Assembly: GCF_048060115.1 (NCBI RefSeq)
Contig: NZ_JBHMIM010000019.1
Coordinates: forward strand, 45,523 to 109,522
Direction of reading: 5' to 3'
DNA length: 64,000 nt
DNA from: Micromonospora_E sp048060115
GTDB lineage: Bacteria; Actinomycetota; Actinomycetes; Mycobacteriales; Micromonosporaceae
Position 1 is the first letter of the stretch. Each line of letters opens with the position of its first letter. The translations under genes were made by a program, and so were the position numbers. Positions 17,943 through 25,637 of this stretch are shown piece after piece. A model generated the notes under the pieces. That model ran no database searches. It was not told where the DNA came from and saw nothing but the letters and a program-made list of their open reading frames with translations.

Positions 17943-18263
17943 ATGTACGTCTACCGGTGGAACGATGGAGTCGAGGTCGGCCACGTCGACGCTGACGGTG
18001 TGTGGCACACGGAGAGCTATCCAGGGGAGCCGCGCGACGCCATGCTGCGGGTGCACGACCTCAACCGGGCGGACCGTACTGCTGGCCGGGTCACTGGCGT
18101 CGCCGAGATCTCGATCGAGCCCAGTGAGGACGGGTTCTACACCCTCGGCTGGTACTCGCCTGACGGGCGTTGGCACCCGATCTTCGACGTAGAAACCCGC
18201 GATCTGGGTGAGCCGTGGCGACTCTGGCTCACGGGCCATGACGTGCCCGAGCCGTCTACCTGA
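17943..18263 (+). CDS. Hypothetical protein
   Basis: A 106-residue acidic protein with several Trp/Tyr-rich strands (Y-V-Y-R-W-N-D-G, G-V-W-H-T-E-S-Y, F-Y-T-L-G-W-Y-S-P-D-G-R-W-H-P) and no recognised family. GGAGG lies four bases before the ATG. It lies alone, with about 180 bases of nothing notable between its end and the convergent kinase gene. Confidence 0.6.
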   Translation: MYVYRWNDGVEVGHVDADGVWHTESYPGEPRDAMLRVHDLNRADRTAGRVTGVAEISIEPSEDGFYTLGWYSPDGRWHPIFDVETRDLGEPWRLWLTGHDVPEPST

Positions 18264-18445
18264 ACGGTGCACGCCCCTGACGCCGGCACATGGTCATGTC
18301 GGGATGTTCCAGACCCCGATGACCGACTGGAACCCGAGGGCGACGACCTCATCCGCCGCCGGCCTGCAACGCGGCAAATCCGTGCGCTGTCGACCACGAC
18401 GCGGCACCGACGCAGTGGCCTTGCGACCGGGCGCCACGGTAGTGG

Positions 18446-19135
18446 CTAACGACCTGGGTTGGGACGGTAACGCATGATGCGGGGCGCTTCGAAGTTGCGG
18501 TTGTCGATGACGATGTCGGCTTGTTCGGCTGGGCGGATCTCGGCCAGGTAGAGCTCCTCGCCCGGGATGTAGTACGTGCGGTACCGCTCGGCCGCCGCCT
18601 CAGCCGAGTCCATCCACGCCTGGTCGCGGGTCGTGCCGCGGTGCAGAACGTCTGTCGCCTCGATGTGGACGTAGACGCGTAGATCCCAGTGTCGTGACAG
18701 GGCCGGCTTCTGTAGGAACCCGCCGTCCGCCACGAGGATCGCGTCGTCCGGAGCCACGTGGATGCCGGAGTCGATGGGCGTACGACCGCTGAAGTCCATG
18801 ATCTGGGCGCGGTAGCGGCGGTTGCCGCCCGGACCGAGCGGCGCCAGCAGCTCGTCGCGGATGGCGTCGACGTCGAACATCTCGAAGTAATAGCTCTCCG
18901 GCGAGCCGGGCGGATAGTGCGTACGCAGGTCGACATGCCGTTTGAAGTGGTCGATCGTGACCCGGAGCACGGGTCGTGCCGTCTTTCCTCGCAAGGTGGT
19001 GGCCAGCTCGTCGGCCAGAGTCGTCTTGCCAGCCGCGGAGGGGCCGTCGATCCCCACGCGCGTCGGGTGCTCCAGCCGCAACGCGAGGATCCGCTCGGCC
19101 AGACCGCCGAGCACCCGCTGCCGTGTCGTGGTCAT
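18446..19135 (-). CDS. Uridine kinase-like P-loop protein
   Basis: A 229-residue P-loop kinase. The Walker A motif G-P-S-A-A-G-K-T-T-L-A lies near residue 30. It is followed by V-T-I-D-H-F-K-R near 60, Y-Y-F-E-M-F-D-V-D-A near 85 and I-L-V-A-D-G-G-F near 135, as in uridine kinases and related nucleoside kinases. These phosphorylate uridine or cytidine with NTP, and the actinobacterial relatives are often annotated without proof. The start ATG is at 19135; a longer upstream reading lacks kinase features. This appears to be the last chromosomal gene before the mobile element. Confidence 0.8.
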   Translation of the reverse strand: MTTTRQRVLGGLAERILALRLEHPTRVGIDGPSAAGKTTLADELATTLRGKTARPVLRVTIDHFKRHVDLRTHYPPGSPESYYFEMFDVDAIRDELLAPLGPGGNRRYRAQIMDFSGRTPIDSGIHVAPDDAILVADGGFLQKPALSRHWDLRVYVHIEATDVLHRGTTRDQAWMDSAEAAAERYRTYYIPGEELYLAEIRPAEQADIVIDNRNFEAPRIMRYRPNPGR

Positions 19136-19271
19136 CAAAGGGATGATGCCAGGGGGCTGCGGCGAGGGCACGCCCGCAAACCGTTCGCGGAGGTGGCCGT
19201 CGTTGTTCTGCGACGACTCGACACCCGTGGCGGCAGGTTCAGATCCGGACGCCGCGATCGGCGACATTGCT

Positions 19272-19331
19272 TCGAGTGGAGGGCTCAGGCACGTTATTCG
19301 CGCGAATAACGTGCCTGAGCCCTCCACTCGA
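19272..19331. repeat. Perfect 60-bp palindrome
   Basis: Thirty-base arms are exact reverse complements with no loop; the centre is TTCGC|GCGAA. It lies between the kinase start and the integrase end. The arms are far longer than a normal terminator and resemble two abutting copies of an insertion-sequence end. A bidirectional terminator or a protein-binding palindrome is also possible. Confidence 0.9.
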
Positions 19332-19642
19332 CGGCAGACCGAGACTCGACGGACCGAGGTGCGCGCTTCTCGGCAGATCCGCGCGTCGAGGGATCGACAG
19401 TGCCCAGCGAACCCTCACGCAACGTCACCAACCTTGACCGTCGCCACGTCGAGGGGTCAGTCGCCGTGCGTAGGTCGAGATCGAAGCGGTGTGCACTTGC
19501 AGCCGTACCTACCTCAGTACTCGGACCTGTACGCCGACAGCGGGTGACGTGTCGGGCGATCTGGTGTCCTCGGTCGCGGGTTGGGGTCGTCCGGGGTTGG
19601 TGTGGTTGGAGGCTGGGAGGTGGTGTCGGCGGTTCGGGTCGG
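19332..19642. other. Intergenic segment, probable element boundary
   Basis: No gene is seen between the palindrome and the integrase stop. Integrases of this kind usually lie beside their attachment site, so one end of the element is expected here. No tRNA gene or recognisable core repeat could be found by eye. Confidence 0.35.
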
Positions 19643-21121
19643 TCAGGCGGCCTGTGTGCGTCGGCGGCGGGGAACCAGCGCGGCGGCGGCCTCTGCTTTG
19701 TCCCGCTCGACCTGGAGTTCGACGATGACGGAGGTGTAGATGTTGCTGGTGATGGTGATGGTGGAGTGGCCGAGGAGTTCCTTGACGTCGGTGAGGTCGG
19801 CGCCGGAGGCTTTCAGGTAGGTGGCGGCGCAGTGTCGTAGGTCGTGGAGCCGGACCGGGGGCAGTCCGGCGTCGCGGACGAGGCTGTCGAAGCGTTTGCT
19901 GACGGTGTCCGGGTGCCACTTCTCGCCGTCGGGTTGGACGAAGAACCATCCGGTGTCCGGCCAGCTGCCGCCGCTGGCCAGTTGCCAGCGGGCGCGGCGG
20001 GCGAGGTAGGCGCGCCACGCGGCGGCGGTGAAGCTGTCGAGGGCGAAGGTGCGGTTACCCGCCTCGGACTTGACTTTCTTGTCGACCGCTTCGTAGCCGA
20101 CGGTGGTGCGTTGCAGGTCGACGGTGACGAGGGCGGCGTCCAGGTCGACGGTGCTGTCCCGCAGGCCGAGTGCCTCACCGCGACGCATGCCTCGGTGCAT
20201 GATGCCCACGAACACCGGGTAGAGGGCGATGTCGTGGTCCTGGGCGTAGTCGAGGAAGGCTCCGGCCTGTTGCGGGGTCCACACCATGACCGGGCTGGGC
20301 TTTGTTCCGGTCTCGCGCCACTGTGTGACGGCTCTGTCCGTCCACACCCGGGGTTTGGGCTGCTTCGCCGACGGTAGTTCGACGTGCTTGGCCGGGTTGA
20401 AGTCGATGAGCCGGTTGTTGGATCGTGCCATCGCGTCGTTGAGTGCCTTGCGCAGGGTGGCGCGGATGCGTTGCATGGTCGACGGCCCGGTGGTGCGTGC
20501 TCCCCGGACGGTGGCGCGGATCTGCGGGTCCCCGCTCTGCCGGGCGATCTCGATGGCGGTGTTGTTGTCGGTGATCGCGGTGAACATGGCGGAGATGTGC
20601 TCGACCCGCAGTTTCACCAGTGGGACGGTGCCGAGGTGCGGGATGAGATGGTTCTGGATGTGGCTGGCGTAGATGCGTTTGGTGCTCGGTTCGATGGTGC
20701 GCCGGGATTCGAGCCACTGCCGCAGATATTCGCCGAGGGTCATGTCGACGCTGGCCGGGAGGCCGGTGTTGACCCGTTTGGCGATGGTGTCGCGGTCGGG
20801 CATCGGGTCGCCGGCCTTGACCTTTTTGAGCAGGTCGGCGATCTCGGTGGCGAGGGCGGTGTCGTCGCCGGCGAGCGTCAGCAACGCGATGGCCTGGCCG
20901 CGGTCCTTGACCGCGTCGTCGCGGCTGTCGAAGGTGTAGCGGCGCAGCGGTGACCGGCGGGAACCGTCGACTCGTCTCGGTAGTTCGAGTTGGTATCCCC
21001 ACTTGCCGTGGTGGGAGCTCCAGGCGCCTCCGGCGCGGCGCAGGTGGGGGCACCGTTTGCCGAGTTTCTTTCCGTCGGCGTCGCGGCAGGTGCAGGTCTT
21101 GTGGATGGATCCTTCGGCCAT
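19643..21121 (-). CDS. int: Tyrosine integrase of the integrative element
   Basis: A 492-residue phage-type tyrosine recombinase. The N-terminus has a C-x-C-x7-G-K-R-C metal-site-like start and an arm-binding region. The SAM-like core-binding domain lies around residues 145-260. The catalytic set is present: Arg in M-R-R-G-E-A-L near 330, H-D-L-R-H near 435, L-G-H-S near 460 and the nucleophile in S-N-I-Y-T-S-V near 472. It cuts and joins element and target DNA. The excisionase-like gene lies 86 bases upstream on the same strand, a standard int-xis layout. Confidence 0.92.
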   Translation of the reverse strand: MAEGSIHKTCTCRDADGKKLGKRCPHLRRAGGAWSSHHGKWGYQLELPRRVDGSRRSPLRRYTFDSRDDAVKDRGQAIALLTLAGDDTALATEIADLLKKVKAGDPMPDRDTIAKRVNTGLPASVDMTLGEYLRQWLESRRTIEPSTKRIYASHIQNHLIPHLGTVPLVKLRVEHISAMFTAITDNNTAIEIARQSGDPQIRATVRGARTTGPSTMQRIRATLRKALNDAMARSNNRLIDFNPAKHVELPSAKQPKPRVWTDRAVTQWRETGTKPSPVMVWTPQQAGAFLDYAQDHDIALYPVFVGIMHRGMRRGEALGLRDSTVDLDAALVTVDLQRTTVGYEAVDKKVKSEAGNRTFALDSFTAAAWRAYLARRARWQLASGGSWPDTGWFFVQPDGEKWHPDTVSKRFDSLVRDAGLPPVRLHDLRHCAATYLKASGADLTDVKELLGHSTITITSNIYTSVIVELQVERDKAEAAAALVPRRRRTQAA

Positions 21122-21207
21122 GGTGGGTGTGGCTCCTCGGGGTTGGGGGTGCGGCCGGTGGCTGCGGGTTTCGTACGGGGTGATCGACGCGTGCGTCGGC
21201 GAGCAGG

Positions 21208-21507
21208 TCAAGTCGCCGGTGGCGGGTCGGGCGGCTGCTCGTCGGCGACGGGTAGGTGCAGGGCGTGGAGGATTGCCGCGACCGGTATCCGGTAGCGGCT
21301 GCCGAAGCGCAGCACGGCGACCGGGAACTGGCCGCGTTTGGCGAGTTCGTAGGCGGCGGCGCGGGACAGGCCGAAGATCCGCGCCGCGGTGGTGATGTCG
21401 GTGACCGGGCCGAGGGCGCGAATACGGTCGACGGTCCAGACGGTGTCGTCGGGCTGGCCGCTGTCCGGGTCGGGGCGGTCGGCGAAGTGGTGGTCGGAGC
21501 TGGTCAT
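21208..21507 (-). CDS. xis: Excisionase-like winged-helix protein
   Basis: A 99-residue small DNA-binding protein. The helix-turn-helix runs from about residue 37: D-I-T-T-A-A-R-I-F-G-L-S-R-A-A-A-Y-E-L-A-K-R-G-Q-F, then P-V-A-V-L-R-F-G-S-R-Y-R-I-P, as in the MerR/Xis-type winged fold. Position directly before the integrase supports a directionality factor that favours excision. The start is ATG at 21507; a longer reading from further upstream adds only disordered residues. Confidence 0.82.
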   Translation of the reverse strand: MTSSDHHFADRPDPDSGQPDDTVWTVDRIRALGPVTDITTAARIFGLSRAAAYELAKRGQFPVAVLRFGSRYRIPVAAILHALHLPVADEQPPDPPPAT

Positions 21508-21759
21508 GGCAGGGGTGGTCCTTCCGGGTGACGTGAGGTGGAGGGAGTCCACCGGCCGCAGATGGGAGGCCGGCGGGCCGGCACGGCGGGTCGCAGCGGG
21601 TCAGCGCGCCTGCGGATAGTCAGGGGCGGATACGCGGGCCTGGAAGGCCAGACCGGCGGCGGAACAGTCCGTGGCGTCGCCCAGGTGTCGCTCGGCCGGT
21701 CCACGCCTGCGGTACCGGTGGCCGTCGGGTGGGGACGGTTTTGTCGAATGGGTGGTGGT

Positions 21760-21788
21760 GGGCCCGCCACCGTGGTGGTGGCGGGCCC
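21760..21788 (-). terminator. Hairpin downstream of the methylase operon
   Basis: Arms GGGCCCGCCACC and GGTGGCGGGCCC pair perfectly around a five-base loop. It lies about 100 bases past the end of the C5-methylase gene and before the excisionase gene, so it probably ends that transcript. The rest of the gap (21508-21891) shows no gene. Confidence 0.6.
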
Positions 21789-21891
21789 TCTGCGGGTGGG
21801 TTGGGTCATGGTGAGGTGGTGGGGCGTGGGAAGCGGGCGTCACCGAGACGCGGCCCTGGTCGGAGCCGGGGCGCCGGTTCGGGCGGTGTGG

Positions 21892-23191
21892 TCAGGGAGT
21901 CCGACTTGGCGAGTCGGGTGCGGCCCACCGGTGCGGGCACAGCAGCAGCCGCAGCGCGGCGGCCGCTTGGTGGGGGACGACGCCGTTGCCGAGGACCCGC
22001 AGCGCGCCGGTGCGGGGTATCGCGAGCGTCGGGTCGGTGACGTGGCCGTCGTTGAGGCCCATGAGCCATTCGACGAACGGCGGGGCCAGGACCGGTTTGT
22101 CATGTCGGCCGGGTTGGGTGGGTTCGGGGACGCGGCGGCCGAGCAGCAGTTCCCAGCGGGCCACCGCTGTCGCGTAGGCACCCCACCGGTCGGTGTCGGG
22201 CTGGCCCAGCCCGGCGACGGTGGTGCGCAGGTCGGCGCCGCCGTCGCCGTGTCGGCCCGGTCCCCGTGCGTCGGAGGCGCGCGGGGTGGGCAGGGTCCGG
22301 TCCGGCACCCGTACGGCCGCCGACGGCAGGGTGAGGTCGCCGCGTGATCCGCGCTGCCCCGGGCTGCCCTTGGCGCCGTCGGAGGCGCGTGGGGTGGGCA
22401 GCAGCATCTGCGACAGCGGCGGCCGCCACCCGGCCCCGGCCCGCCGGCCCAAGGTGCCGGTGTCGCTGGCCCTCGGCGTCGGCAGCAGCCGCGGGGCGGC
22501 GCCGGACTGGCGGTCGTTCCCGGCCTGCGGGGACACGTCCGGCCCATGTGGTGTCGTGTGCGGAGTCGGTGGGAGGTGGTGGTGGCGGGTGCCGGTCGGC
22601 TCGACCAGGTCGGGTAGTCCGTACTGGTGGCCGGGGCCTTTGCCGTCACGGGCGCACGGGGTGGGCAGCGTCAGTACCTCCTCGTTCGGTGGGTGTGGCC
22701 AGCAGGAACAGGCGGTCTCGGCGGTGGGGTGCGCCGATGTCGGACGCGCGTAGGCACAGCCACCGCGTGTCGTACCCGATCTCGGCCAGGTCGGCGTGGA
22801 CGACGTCGAGCCCTCGGCGGAGGAGGGCGGCGACGTTCTCCACGAAGACGAGCCGCGGTCGTAGTACGCGAACGGCTGCGGCGATGGTTGTCCACAGGCT
22901 GCTGTGGATACCGGTGATGCCGGCGCGGCGGCCGGCGTTGGAGATGTCCTGGCAGGGGAAGCCGGCGGTGACGATGTCGACCGGTGGGACACGGGTCCAG
23001 TCGATGGTGCGGATGTCGCCGAGGTTCGGCACGTCGGGCCAGTGGCGGTCCAGGACGGTGGTGGCGTGACGGTCGGTTTCGGCGTACCAGGTGAGGCGGC
23101 CGCCAAGCACCAGCTCGACGGCAAGGTCAAGTCCGCCGTAGCCGGTGCACAGCGACCCGATCCGCGATCCGGCGGGAGGATCAACGATCAC
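21892..23191 (-). pseudogene. DNA (cytosine-5) methyltransferase, frameshifted
   Basis: The first part (GTG at 23191 to a stop at 22646-22648, 181 residues) carries the C5-methylase core: S-L-C-T-G-Y-G-G-L-D-L-A for SAM binding, G-F-P-C-Q-D-I-S-N-A-G-R with the catalytic Cys near residue 80, then F-V-E-N-V-A, and G-A-P-H-R-R-D-R-L-F. Shifting one base near 22680 continues the same protein to 21892: a target-recognition region with four L-P-T-P-x-A-x-D repeats and the final L-G-N-G-V-V-P motif. Either an indel broke it or expression needs a +1 shift. Its start overlaps the PAPS-reductase stop (GTGA). Confidence 0.85.
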
Positions 23192-24048
23192 CCCGCCTCC
23201 CCACGGCCGTCCTGGCGGGGCGGGTCGGGGTGGGGGCAGGTCCACGGCCCGCAGCCCGGGACGTCGGGCTGGGGCCGTGGGCGCAGGACCACCTCGCCGA
23301 GCGGCACCCGCTGCCGGTGCAGGAAGAACTCCCCGCGCAGCGGACGCCCTGCGGCGTTGGCCCGGGCGGAGCCGTTGCGGACCGCCGTGTCGAACGCGAC
23401 CGCGTCTGCCCACTCCTGCGGGCTGTCGGCCTTCCAACCGGCCCAGAAACGGTCGTCGTGAAACGGGCAAGCCACGCACGACGACTTGGGGGTGTCCCCG
23501 AGACCGTGCTCGGCTAGGAAGCGGAGGCAGTCGGTCCGCCGCCAGCCCAGGTCGAGCAGCGGGAACACGTTGCGCATGTAGCCGACGTCGGAGTCCCGTG
23601 CCCGGCCGATCTCGTCCAGGCTGATCCCGATCGCGACGTCGGCCCGGACACCAGCCGGGACCCGCGTCGGGTGCGGATAGCCGAGCCGGCGCCGCACCTC
23701 CGCCTTGATCGGTTTGATCTTGTACTCGCTGGTGCACTGCCGCCGGGCCATACCCCGCTCGCCGTTCGGGCCGAGCGTGAACAGCGGCATCGAGGCGAAC
23801 CTGTGTTCTGGGTCGAGCGCGTCGGCCCTGATATCTCCGGTGCTGACCCGCACGACCTCGATCCCGGCCCGCTCCGCGATGCCGATCAGGCGGTCCAGAT
23901 GCCGGTAGACCGCCGTCGGCTCCCACGACGTGTCGGCGAAGACGGCCGCGTCGAATCGTGCGATCCTGCCCTCGACGGCCAGCAGGAGAAGGGTCGTACT
24001 CTGCACCCCGGCGCCGAGGGAGAGAATGCGGTGGGTGGGTGTGGTCAC
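23188..24048 (-). CDS. PAPS reductase-family protein, mobile-element type
   Basis: A 286-residue protein of the phosphoadenosine-phosphosulfate reductase/ATP-pyrophosphatase fold. The N-terminal P-loop reads S-L-G-A-G-V-Q-S-T-T-L near residue 10. R-R-Q-C-T-S-E-Y-K near 105 and S-S-C-V-A-C-P-F-H near 190 hold three Cys suited to an iron-sulfur or zinc site. Versions like this are common on phages and integrative elements and are not assimilatory sulfate enzymes. Coupling to the C5-methylase suggests a role in DNA modification, but that is inference. Confidence 0.82.
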   Translation of the reverse strand: MTTPTHRILSLGAGVQSTTLLLLAVEGRIARFDAAVFADTSWEPTAVYRHLDRLIGIAERAGIEVVRVSTGDIRADALDPEHRFASMPLFTLGPNGERGMARRQCTSEYKIKPIKAEVRRRLGYPHPTRVPAGVRADVAIGISLDEIGRARDSDVGYMRNVFPLLDLGWRRTDCLRFLAEHGLGDTPKSSCVACPFHDDRFWAGWKADSPQEWADAVAFDTAVRNGSARANAAGRPLRGEFFLHRQRVPLGEVVLRPRPQPDVPGCGPWTCPHPDPPRQDGRGEAG

Positions 24049-24248
24049 GCAACCACCCCGGTTCCGGGATCCGACGCCAGTCCGACATCACTTGGGTTTC
24101 GGTAGCGATCTGATCGCGCAGCCTTCTGGGTGAGCGTGATCTGGGTGATTTTGGTCGGGGCGGGTGTGATGACGTCACCTCGGGATTTCTGAAGCGTTAT
24201 CAAGGCATCCGGGGAAATCTCGGACAGCTCGAACGTGAGGGGCTTGGG

Positions 24249-25307
24249 TTGGGCCTGGCGGCAGTCCGTGATCTGCGCGAGCGACGTGGTCTGGCGTCGG
24301 CCGAGGAGTTGGAACGGTTCGAGACGGATGCGCTGGCCGGATTCGTTCTGGCGCGGGCGTCGGCCGGACTCACCGACGGGACGATCCGCGGCGACGTGGG
24401 CCATCTCGAGCAGGTACGGTCGTGGTTCGGCCGCCCGTTGTGGGAGATGGAAGCGGCGGACGCGGACGCCTACTTCGGGCGGGTGATGCGCCGCGCGCCG
24501 AGCGGCACCCGCCTGGCCCGGTCGCAGGCGCTGCGCACCTACTTCACGTTCCTTGAGCTGCGTTACCAGACCGAGTTGCATGCCATGACCGGCCGAGTGG
24601 TGACCTGCCCGGTAGACGAAATGAACCGCCCGCGCGGTAGCAAGGACGCCATGCTGCGCATCCCGCCCAGCGAGGCCGAGGTCACCGCCCTGTTCACCGG
24701 CTGGGCGCAGGAACTGGCCAGCTGCCGCAAGTTCGCCCCGTCCGCTCGTAACTACACGGCGGCCCGTCTGATGGCCGAGGCCGGACTGCGGGTCAACGAG
24801 GCCCGCCGGCTCGACCTGGCCGACATCAAGTGGGACCTCGGTCGGTTCGGCAAGCTGCATGTTCGCCACGGCAAGGGCTCGCGTGGCTCGGGTCCTCGAG
24901 AGCGGATGGTGCCGCTGATCAACCATGCTGGCCGGACTTTGCACTGGTTCATCGAGGACGTGTGGGGCCAGTTCGGTGACGACCACACCCGGCCGTGCGC
25001 CCCGCTGTTCCCCTCCGAGCGGGCCGGCGGCCGGGTCGGCTACGACGCCGTCCGGGCCGCGCTCGCGGCGGCGGTCGCCGTGCACCTGCCGGTGTGGACC
25101 GACCGGCTCACCCCGCACGTGCTGCGACACTTCTGCGCATCGCAGCTCTACATGAACGGAGTGGACCTCATCTCGATCCAGGAGATGCTCGGACACGCCT
25201 GGGTCGCCACCACGATGCGCTACGTCCACGTGCACCGCACGCGGATCGAAGAGGCGTGGCTGGCTGCGCAGCAACGGGCCGCGCAGCGGCTTGAAGGAGT
25301 CACGTGA
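24249..25307 (+). CDS. Tyrosine recombinase, first of a trio
   Basis: A 352-residue tyrosine recombinase. An N-terminal SAM-like domain (about 25-115) is followed by a catalytic domain with Arg in A-G-L-R-V-N-E-A-R near 180, H-V-L-R-H near 290, L-G-H-A-W near 315 and Tyr in T-M-R-Y-V-H-V near 325. All key residues are visible, so it is probably active. The start is uncertain: TTG at 24249 is used, but coding-like sequence continues about 60 bases further upstream to a TGA. It abuts the XRE gene with no spacer. Confidence 0.85.
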   Translation: MGLAAVRDLRERRGLASAEELERFETDALAGFVLARASAGLTDGTIRGDVGHLEQVRSWFGRPLWEMEAADADAYFGRVMRRAPSGTRLARSQALRTYFTFLELRYQTELHAMTGRVVTCPVDEMNRPRGSKDAMLRIPPSEAEVTALFTGWAQELASCRKFAPSARNYTAARLMAEAGLRVNEARRLDLADIKWDLGRFGKLHVRHGKGSRGSGPRERMVPLINHAGRTLHWFIEDVWGQFGDDHTRPCAPLFPSERAGGRVGYDAVRAALAAAVAVHLPVWTDRLTPHVLRHFCASQLYMNGVDLISIQEMLGHAWVATTMRYVHVHRTRIEEAWLAAQQRAAQRLEGVT

Positions 25308-25634
25308 ATGCGGTGGAACCTGCGGCTGGTCGCCGCCCAGCGTGGTATCTGGAAGGCTTCTGACCTGCAACGCCAGCTCGCCGAGCATGGCTTGGTCATC
25401 TCGGCCGGCAAGATGTCCGGCCTGTGGTCGGGGCAGCCGGTCACCGTCAAGCTCGCCGACCTGGACGTCATCTGCGTGGTGCTCGGCTGCCAGGTCGGTG
25501 ATCTGCTCCTCCCCGAACCGGACACGGTGGCCCGTTCTACGGACGCCGGTCAGGTGGCCTCCCGGGCAGCCGGCGCCACACCGCTCGCGGTGGTGCCCCG
25601 ACGCCGAGACGGCCGTTCCCTGCCACCGGCCTGA
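25308..25634 (+). CDS. XRE-family DNA-binding protein, middle of the trio
   Basis: A 108-residue protein with a Cro/C1-type helix-turn-helix over residues 5-70: L-R-L-V-A-A-Q-R-G-I, L-Q-R-Q-L-A-E-H-G, then S-A-G-K-M-S-G-L-W-S-G-Q-P-V-T-V-K-L, ending V-L-G-C-Q-V-G-D-L-L. A basic tail follows. It begins immediately after the first recombinase and ends three bases before the second. It may help recombinase binding or repress the trio. Confidence 0.8.
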   Translation: MRWNLRLVAAQRGIWKASDLQRQLAEHGLVISAGKMSGLWSGQPVTVKLADLDVICVVLGCQVGDLLLPEPDTVARSTDAGQVASRAAGATPLAVVPRRRDGRSLPPA

Positions 25635-25637
25635 ACC

